Assembly (NCBI GenBank): GCA_964407935.1
Contig: CAYOXS010000190.1
Location: 1 to 11,101, forward strand
Direction of reading: 5' to 3'
Origin: J095 sp964407935
Lineage (GTDB): Bacteria > Chloroflexota > Anaerolineae > 4572-78 > J111
Length of the DNA: 11,101 nt
A program made the position numbers and the translations under genes. Each line of letters opens with the position of its first letter. Position 1 is the stretch's first letter. A model generated the notes under the pieces. It had not been told where the DNA came from. It was given only the letters and a program-made list of their open reading frames with translations, and made no database searches. Below, piece by piece: positions 1 through 4,075 of this stretch.

Positions 1-12
1 ATCAACAACCCC

Positions 13-39
13 AAAGGCCGCCCCGAGCGGCCTTTTTTA
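13..39 (+). terminator. Rho-independent terminator of an upstream gene
   Basis: A six-base-pair stem GGCCGC/GCGGCC (16-21 with 27-32) closes a five-base loop and is followed directly by six T residues (33-38); the flanking AAA/TTT can add pairs. The T-tract is on the plus strand, so it most likely ends a plus-strand gene left of the window. It isolates the iron operon that follows from read-through. Confidence 0.85.
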
Positions 40-64
40 TTTCCCCACAAAAATCTACTGACGG

Positions 65-88
65 GTCTGCCCAACATGTTGGACAGAC
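65..88. repeat. 24-base near-perfect palindrome
   Basis: The core CCAACATGTTGG (71-82) is a perfect 12-base palindrome. It is extended by GTCTG (65-69) and CAGAC (84-88), with a single mismatched pair (C70 against A83). No T-tract follows on either strand, so it is not an intrinsic terminator. It lies about 75 bases upstream of the -35 element of the iron operon. It could be a dimeric regulator site or a dispersed intergenic element; the sequence does not decide. Confidence 0.7.
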
Positions 89-89
89 A

Positions 90-122
90 GGGGGGAAATG
101 GGGGGACACCCCCCGCCCCCCC
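90..122. repeat. Clustered G6/C6 homopolymer tracts with hairpin
   Basis: Two runs of six G (90-95, 100-105) are followed by a run of six C (109-114) and one of seven C (116-122). The inner pair can form a six-bp G-C stem around the three-base loop ACA, and the outer pair can extend it. A further C6 run lies at 155-160, two bases before the -35 box. This is low-complexity, slippage-prone DNA; no function is evident. Confidence 0.6.
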
Positions 123-162
123 GGCCTGCGGCGCTTTTTCTAAAATTCTGGGCACCCCCCTA

Positions 163-191
163 TTGACAATAGTAGATCAAAGCGTTATAAT
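163..191 (+). promoter_or_regulatory. Consensus sigma-70 promoter of the iron operon
   Basis: TTGACA (163-168) and TATAAT (186-191) both match the consensus exactly, separated by the optimal 17 bases. Transcription should start near 198, leaving a leader of about 57 bases before the ATG at 255. A promoter this strong is normally held in check, and the palindrome that begins at 200 is well placed to do so. Confidence 0.88.
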
Positions 192-199
192 AGCAGATA

Positions 200-223
200 A
201 ATTTTTAGTCTAGGCTAAAAATT
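200..223. promoter_or_regulatory. Putative DtxR/IdeR-family metal operator
   Basis: Nine-base perfect arms (200-208 and 215-223) flank the centre TCTAGG; the core reads TTTTAGTCTAGGCTAAAA (203-220). This closely resembles the TTAGG-type half-site arrangement known for DtxR/IdeR regulators (TTAGGnTAGnCTAA-like). It covers roughly +2 to +26 of the predicted transcript, where a bound dimer would block initiation or early elongation. The first gene of the operon encodes a DtxR-type DNA-binding domain, so autoregulation by metal is the natural inference. Confidence 0.72.
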
Positions 224-224
224 A

Positions 225-242
225 TTTTAACCAAAACTAAAA
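225..242. promoter_or_regulatory. Possible second, degenerate operator
   Basis: The outer arms TTTTA (225-229) and TAAAA (238-242) are separated by eight bases, exactly as in the core of the preceding palindrome. The offset is 22 bases, about two helical turns, so a second dimer could bind the same DNA face. The inner positions are not symmetric and the region is AT-rich, so this may be chance. Confidence 0.3.
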
Positions 243-243
243 C

Positions 244-248
244 AGGTG
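244..248 (+). promoter_or_regulatory. Ribosome binding site deciding the start at 255
   Basis: AGGTG lies six bases before ATG 255, a normal spacing. The GTG at 246, which is in frame and three codons earlier, overlaps this site and has no purine-rich stretch of its own, so ATG 255 is preferred. AGGTG is also the left arm of the small inverted repeat AGGTGTCACCT (244-254). Confidence 0.6.
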
Positions 249-254
249 TCACCT

Positions 255-1190
255 ATGAATACAACATCAACCGCAGAACGTATTTTGAGCGAAGATGTTC
301 TCAAACACGTGTACAAATGCGAACAAAATGGCCGCCGGCCAACACTGGAAAGCATTGCCGGGGTGTTGCAGGTTTCGGCCAACGAGGCCAGCTTGCTTAT
401 CAGTAACATGACGGCTCACAACCTGCTCAAATTAGATAACGGTGATTTTCATCTGACGGCAGACGGGGCCAACTACGCCGTGCAGGTGATCCGGGCGCAC
501 CGGTTGTGGGAACGTTATCTGGCCGATGAAACCGGCTTTCACGAATCTGAATGGCACGACCGCGCCGAACGGGCCGAACACACTCTGTCGCCGGCCGAGG
601 TTGAGGCGCTGGCCGCCCGGCTGGGCCACCCCACCCATGATCCCCACGGCGACCCCATCCCCTCGGCCAGCGGCGAATTTGTGCCGCACGGCGGCAAACC
701 GCTCAGCGCCTTGGAACCGGGCCAAATTGCCCGCATTGTCCATCTGGAAGATGAACCGCCGGTGGTTTACGCCCAACTGGTAGCCGAGGGGTTGTACCCC
801 GGCCTGGAAATTTTGCTCAAAGAAAAAACCGTCGAGCGCATCCGCTTTGTGGCCGGCGGCGAAGAGGGCGTGCTGGCCCCCATTCTGGCCCGCAACGTTA
901 CGGTTGTGCCGTTAGAGGCCGCGACAATTTCTACCCCGTACGAGCGACTGAGCACGCTGAAAATTGGCGAAACCGCGCGCGTCGTCAGCCTGTCGCCGGC
1001 CTGCCGGGGCGCAGAACGCCGCCGCTTTATGGATTTGGGCATTTTGCCCGGCACCGTCATCAAAGCCGAAATGGTTAGCCCCAGCGGCGATCCCACCGCC
1101 TACATTATCCGCCAGTCGCTGATTGGGCTGCGCAAAGAGCAAGCCGACAACATTTTCATCAACCGCAATTTTGAGGAGTCCCGCCAATGA
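255..1190 (+). CDS. DtxR-family metalloregulator fused to two FeoA domains
   Basis: This 311-residue protein is probably the metal-sensing repressor of its own operon and possibly also a FeoA-type partner of FeoB. Residues 1-72 form a DtxR-like winged helix. Residues 75-136 form the metal-binding dimerisation domain, ending in a DPHGDPIP stretch like the SPFGNPIP of DtxR. Likely ligands are D14, H82, E86, H101, E105, E108 and H109. By alignment to the family, D14 and E105 sit where DtxR has Met10 and Cys102 and where MntR has Asp8 and Glu99, so the site looks more MntR-like. An SH3-like FeoA domain follows at about 150-222. A second, canonical FeoA domain lies at about 232-302 with the hallmark MDLGILPG (259-266). 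The usual family members are a DtxR protein of about 230 residues with one SH3 domain or a free FeoA of about 75; the extra domain makes this a fusion. Its stop overlaps the next start (ATGA). Iron versus manganese specificity is unresolved. Confidence 0.88.
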   Translation: MNTTSTAERILSEDVLKHVYKCEQNGRRPTLESIAGVLQVSANEASLLISNMTAHNLLKLDNGDFHLTADGANYAVQVIRAHRLWERYLADETGFHESEWHDRAERAEHTLSPAEVEALAARLGHPTHDPHGDPIPSASGEFVPHGGKPLSALEPGQIARIVHLEDEPPVVYAQLVAEGLYPGLEILLKEKTVERIRFVAGGEEGVLAPILARNVTVVPLEAATISTPYERLSTLKIGETARVVSLSPACRGAERRRFMDLGILPGTVIKAEMVSPSGDPTAYIIRQSLIGLRKEQADNIFINRNFEESRQ

Positions 1191-2038
1191 CTAGATCGAT
1201 TAACCTTCCCGCTGCGGCCAACTGCCAAACCTGCCCGGCCCATAATATTGGCCAACTGACCAAGTTGGGCATCGATATGGACAACTGGGATTATGTGGTC
1301 GCCCTGGCCGGCAACCCCAATGTGGGCAAAAGCACCATTTTTAACGCGCTTACCGGCCTGCGCCAGCACACCGGCAACTGGCCCGGCAAAACCGTGGCCC
1401 GCGCCGAAGGTGGCTTTGATTATGGCGACCATCGCTACAAAATAGTTGATTTACCCGGCACCTACTCGCTGCTGTCCACCAGCCTTGACGAAGAGGTGGC
1501 CCGCAACTTTATTTTGTTTGGCCAGCCCGATGTGACCATTGTGGTGGCCGACGCCACCCGCCTGGAACGCAACCTGAACCTGGTGCTGCAAGTGCTGGAA
1601 ATCACCGACCGGGCCGTGGTCGCCCTGAATTTAATAGACGAAGCTCGCCGCCACGGGCTAACGGTGGATGACCGCTCGCTGGCCCGAGATTTGGGCGTGC
1701 CGGTGGTGCCGACCAGCGCCCGCTCCAAACAGGGCATCGATGAGTTGCTGCGGGCGGTGAGCGAAGTGGCTACCGGCCAGTTTGTCTGCCAACCGCATCG
1801 GCTTAAAAATGAACCGCCGGCGCTCAAACACGCCATTCAGGAGCTGGTGCGACAAATTGAAACCGCATTTCCGGGGCTGCCCAACGTGCGCTGGGTGGCG
1901 CTGCGCCTGCTCGATGGCGACCAGCGCATCATCGAGGCGATTGAACGCGGCGAACTGGGCGATCTGACTCGCGACGACCCCGGCGGCGAAACTAACGGCA
2001 ATCTGGTTTGGCAATTGCAGGAGGCGCAGCATGCTTAA
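1187..2038 (+). CDS. feoB: FeoB G-protein domain (split FeoB, N-terminal half)
   Basis: This 283-residue protein is the cytoplasmic GTPase part of the ferrous iron transporter FeoB. G1 is GNPNVGKS (42-49), the switch I region is HTGNWPGKT (61-69), G3 is DLPG (88-91), G4 is NLID (148-151) and G5 is TSARS (176-180). Residues about 200-283 are the start of the helical GDI domain, which in ordinary FeoB continues into the membrane region. Here the chain stops inside the GDI domain and the next gene resumes it. An N-terminal extension carries a CQTC motif (C13, C16) before the G domain. GAGGAG (1173-1178) precedes the ATG by eight bases, and the start overlaps the previous stop by four bases, so translation is probably coupled. 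GTP hydrolysis would gate iron passage through the permease partner at the inner membrane. Confidence 0.92.
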   Translation: MTRSINLPAAANCQTCPAHNIGQLTKLGIDMDNWDYVVALAGNPNVGKSTIFNALTGLRQHTGNWPGKTVARAEGGFDYGDHRYKIVDLPGTYSLLSTSLDEEVARNFILFGQPDVTIVVADATRLERNLNLVLQVLEITDRAVVALNLIDEARRHGLTVDDRSLARDLGVPVVPTSARSKQGIDELLRAVSEVATGQFVCQPHRLKNEPPALKHAIQELVRQIETAFPGLPNVRWVALRLLDGDQRIIEAIERGELGDLTRDDPGGETNGNLVWQLQEAQHA

Positions 2039-3476
2039 TCAGGGTCAAATAACCAACGACGCCGCACGCAATATTTTGAGCACCGCCGGCAAACTGCGCT
2101 GGGAGGTGGGCAGCAGCGTCCACGAAAATATTGTGGAGGCTATTTATACCGATGCCGCCCGCATCGCCGACCGGGCCGTGGTTTACCCGGACACGCCGCC
2201 GCGCTTCAATCTGGACCGCACCATCGACCGGCTGGTAACCAGCCGCCTGTGGGGCTTTCCGCTGATGATTTTGCTGTTCACCGCAGTTTTTTGGATCACC
2301 ATTACCGGGGCCAACTACCCATCAAGCTGGCTGGCCTACCTGCTGCTGGATACCGCCCATCCCATGCTCAAAGGAGCCAGCGCCTTCATCGGGCTGCCGT
2401 GGTGGCTCGATGGCCTGCTGATTGATGGCATGTACCTGGCCACGGCCTGGGTGGTAGCCGTAATGCTCCCGCCGATGGCCATCTTCTTTCCGTTATTTAC
2501 CCTGCTGGAAGATTTTGGTTACCTGCCGCGTGTGGCCTTTAATCTGGACAACATTTTCAAAAAAGCCGGCGCGCACGGCAAACAATCGCTGAGTATGATG
2601 ATGGGTTTTGGCTGCAACGCGGCCGGGGTGGTGGCCACGAGGGTGATTGACAGCCCGCGCGAGCGGCTGATTGCCATTATCACCAACAACTTTGCCCTGT
2701 GCAACGGGCGCTGGCCCACCCAAATTTTGATCGCTTCGCTGTTTATGGGTACGCTGGTGCCGGCCTATTTGGGCGGGTTGATCTCGGCGCTGGCGGTGGT
2801 GGGTATTGCTGTGTTGGGGGTGCTGCTGAGTTTTGTGGTCTCGTGGGGGTTGTCTCGCACGTGGCTCAAAGGCGAGGCTTCAACCTTTAGCCTGGAACTG
2901 CCGCCCTACCGCCCGCCTCGATTCTGGCAAACGGTGTACACCTCGCTCATCGACCGGACTATTTACGTGCTGTGGCGAGCCATTGTGTTTGCGTTGCCGG
3001 CCGGCGCGGCAATCTGGCTGATTGCCAACATTAACATGGGTGGCGCAAGCATCGCCGAATATGTGATGAGTGTTCTCAACCCGGTGGGGCTGCTGTTTGG
3101 TCTCAATGGGGTTATTCTGCTGGCGTACATCGTGGCTATTCCGGCCAACGAGATTGTTATCCCCACCGTACTGATGCTCACGGTGTTGGTCACTGGCGCT
3201 ACCCAGTTTGGGGCCGGGGCCGGGGTGATGTTTGAAACCGGCGACAGTGAAACGCTGGCGTTGTTCCATGCCGGCGGCTGGACGCTGCTGACTGCCGTTA
3301 ATTTGATGCTATTCAGCCTGCTACACAATCCGTGCAGCACAACCATCTACACCATTTACAAAGAAACGGGCAGCGTCAAATGGAGTGCTGTGGCGGCGCT
3401 GCTGCCGCTGGCACTTGGCATTGCGGTTACGTTTACGGTGGCGCAAGTGTGGCGGCTGGTCAGTTTGGTTGGCTAA
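2031..3476 (+). CDS. feoB: FeoB membrane permease (split FeoB, C-terminal half)
   Basis: This 481-residue polytopic membrane protein carries the ferrous iron channel. Residues 1-60 complete the GDI helical domain and the linker. Hydrophobic segments then alternate with FeoB gate motifs: LEDFGYLPR (159-167), GFGCN (192-196) followed by ATR, a conserved Cys in CNGRWP (224-229), LPPYRPP (290-296) and HNPC (432-435), the last in place of the IPC motif of canonical FeoB. PANEIVIP (371-378) stands where most FeoB have a KE-V-V-type sequence. The two split proteins sum to 764 residues, the normal size of a whole FeoB. AGGAGG (2019-2024) lies six bases before the ATG, which overlaps the upstream stop by eight bases. 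The good internal ribosome site argues for a real split rather than a sequencing frameshift. It is the last gene of the operon; the bidirectional terminator lies about 110 bases on. Confidence 0.92.
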   Translation: MLNQGQITNDAARNILSTAGKLRWEVGSSVHENIVEAIYTDAARIADRAVVYPDTPPRFNLDRTIDRLVTSRLWGFPLMILLFTAVFWITITGANYPSSWLAYLLLDTAHPMLKGASAFIGLPWWLDGLLIDGMYLATAWVVAVMLPPMAIFFPLFTLLEDFGYLPRVAFNLDNIFKKAGAHGKQSLSMMMGFGCNAAGVVATRVIDSPRERLIAIITNNFALCNGRWPTQILIASLFMGTLVPAYLGGLISALAVVGIAVLGVLLSFVVSWGLSRTWLKGEASTFSLELPPYRPPRFWQTVYTSLIDRTIYVLWRAIVFALPAGAAIWLIANINMGGASIAEYVMSVLNPVGLLFGLNGVILLAYIVAIPANEIVIPTVLMLTVLVTGATQFGAGAGVMFETGDSETLALFHAGGWTLLTAVNLMLFSLLHNPCSTTIYTIYKETGSVKWSAVAALLPLALGIAVTFTVAQVWRLVSLVG

Positions 3477-3567
3477 AGCCCAGCGTTGAGTAAACGTAGG
3501 GTAACAGGCACATTGTCATCAAGTTCACAGAGAAGAAGCGCGGTATATTAAAGCTGTAAATTTTCAT
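3460..3567 (-). CDS. Possible 35-residue hydrophobic peptide
   Basis: An ATG at 3567 is preceded by GGAGGAG (3576-3582 on the minus strand) at a spacing of eight bases, one of the best ribosome binding sites in the window. The frame stays open for 35 codons to a TGA at 3460-3462, overlapping the last 17 bases of feoB antisense. The peptide has a short basic N-terminus (MKIYSFNIPR) followed by a hydrophobic stretch (about residues 11-31: FFSVNLMTMCLLPYVYSTLGF), so it could insert in a membrane. It lies just past the shared terminator when read from the ferredoxin gene. I do not recognise it, and no promoter is clear. The purine-rich site could be coincidence. Confidence 0.38.
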   Translation of the reverse strand: MKIYSFNIPRFFSVNLMTMCLLPYVYSTLGFSQPN

Positions 3568-3587
3568 TAACTCTTCTCCTCCTTTTG

Positions 3588-3618
3588 AAAAAGCCGGGTC
3601 TGGGCACCCCGGCTTTTT
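3588..3618. terminator. Bidirectional intrinsic terminator
   Basis: The arms AAAAAGCCGGG (3588-3598) and CCCGGCTTTTT (3608-3618) are perfectly complementary over 11 bases around a nine-base loop. T-tracts result on both strands, so the hairpin can end both the iron operon (plus) and the convergent ferredoxin gene (minus, stop 15 bases away). Confidence 0.9.
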
Positions 3619-3632
3619 CGATTCTGGCCACA

Positions 3633-3869
3633 TTAATGCCGACGACCTGTGGCCGTCCCCCGGTTAAAGACAATTTCAAAGGATAACGAAACGGCTCCGG
3701 TGGGGCAAACCTCCTGGCAAATGCCCGAGTAATCACAGGCGACGGGCCTGACCAGCACCGGCAGCGATGTCTGCATCAATAAAACCTGGTTGGGACAGGC
3801 GGCAACGCACAAGCCGCACCCCGTGCATTTAGCTGCATTGATTATTGGCAAAAAAGTTACTCCAACCAT
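3633..3869 (-). CDS. Small ferredoxin-like 4Fe-4S protein with altered second cluster
   Basis: This 78-residue protein is of the bacterial dicluster ferredoxin type and is expected to be a soluble electron carrier. The first motif is complete: C15, C18, C21, C25-P26 (CTGCGLCVAACP). The second reads C45, S48, C51, C55-P56, so the usual second cysteine of CxxCxxCxxxCP is serine. With family-type crossed ligation, cluster I (C15, C18, C21, C55) should be a normal [4Fe-4S]. Cluster II (C45, C51, C25 plus S48) would be a [3Fe-4S], serine-ligated or labile cluster, or be lost. ATG 3869 is chosen because it gives the typical short lead before the first motif. Only a weak G-rich stretch (GGGGCTGGG) precedes it. 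It is monocistronic, converging on the iron operon and divergent from the STAND gene. The redox partner is unknown. Confidence 0.85.
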   Translation of the reverse strand: MVGVTFLPIINAAKCTGCGLCVAACPNQVLLMQTSLPVLVRPVACDYSGICQEVCPTGAVSLSFEIVFNRGTATGRRH

Positions 3870-3895
3870 AACCCAGCCCCAAATTGCGAATTGAC

Positions 3896-3941
3896 TACAG
3901 GATTAGTTGACTCAAGCGTATCAATTATCAGAAATCCTGTA
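3896..3941. repeat. Inverted repeat upstream of the ferredoxin gene
   Basis: TACAGGATT (3896-3904) is repeated inverted as AATCCTGTA (3933-3941), a perfect nine-base match around 28 bases. It starts 27 bases upstream of the ferredoxin start codon. Inside lies the small symmetric TTGACTCAA (3907-3915). The spacing allows either a hairpin in the ferredoxin leader or two half-sites of a regulator. Confidence 0.45.
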
Positions 3942-3954
3942 AACGACTTTTGTC

Positions 3955-3972
3955 ACGTAAATTCTACGTAAA
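3955..3972. repeat. ACGTAAA direct repeat with 11-base period
   Basis: ACGTAAA occurs at 3955-3961 and again at 3966-3972, one DNA helical turn apart. It lies 27 bases upstream of the -35 element of the STAND gene promoter. Tandem half-sites at this spacing are typical of activator binding, but the factor is unknown. Confidence 0.4.
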
Positions 3973-3983
3973 AGATTACCCGT

Positions 3984-4014
3984 TTTATGTCAAAACTGTT
4001 GTAAATTACATAAA
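3984..4014. repeat. Nested inverted repeats over the STAND promoter -35 region
   Basis: TTTATGT (3984-3990) pairs with ACATAAA (4008-4014). Within the span, TGTAAATTACA (4000-4010) is a perfect 11-base inverted repeat around a central A. Both overlap or flank the proposed -35 element (3999-4004), a suitable place for a repressor. The region is AT-rich, so some symmetry is expected by chance. Confidence 0.4.
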
Positions 4015-4027
4015 GTCATGTTATAAT
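3999..4027 (+). promoter_or_regulatory. Extended -10 promoter of the STAND protease gene
   Basis: TATAAT (4022-4027) matches the consensus and is preceded by TG one base away (4019-4020), an extended -10. TTGTAA (3999-4004), four of six matching, lies 17 bases upstream. The start would be near 4034, giving a leader of about 42 bases. No strong ribosome binding site is visible before ATG 4076. Confidence 0.75.
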
Positions 4028-4075
4028 CTTAACATTCTTAATAGCTGGGACTAAAGTACTAGCCGGCACTACATT

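Noticed and set aside
90..122. Possible G-quadruplex
   Set aside because: Only two G-runs are present, so an intramolecular four-run quadruplex is not supported. A G/C stem is the simpler structure.
155..168. Phase-variable promoter through the C6 tract
   Set aside because: The tract lies upstream of the -35 box and not in the spacer, so length changes would not alter promoter geometry. Six bases is also short for frequent slippage.
432..776. A 114-codon minus-strand frame inside the regulator gene
   Set aside because: No ribosome binding site or family resemblance. The sense strand encodes a clear DtxR domain.
2031..2038. feoB split as a sequencing frameshift
   Set aside because: A strong AGGAGG precedes the second ATG, the overlap is of the translational-coupling type, and there is no homopolymer at the junction. 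It remains a check rather than the preferred reading.
3588..3618. Riboswitch-like leader for the small ORF
   Set aside because: The structure is a simple symmetric terminator stem with no additional conserved helices.
3988..4075. A promoter for the ferredoxin gene using TTGACA (minus, 3993-3988)
   Set aside because: No acceptable -10 element occurs 16-18 bases downstream on the minus strand. Other candidates in the spacer match poorly, so none was annotated.
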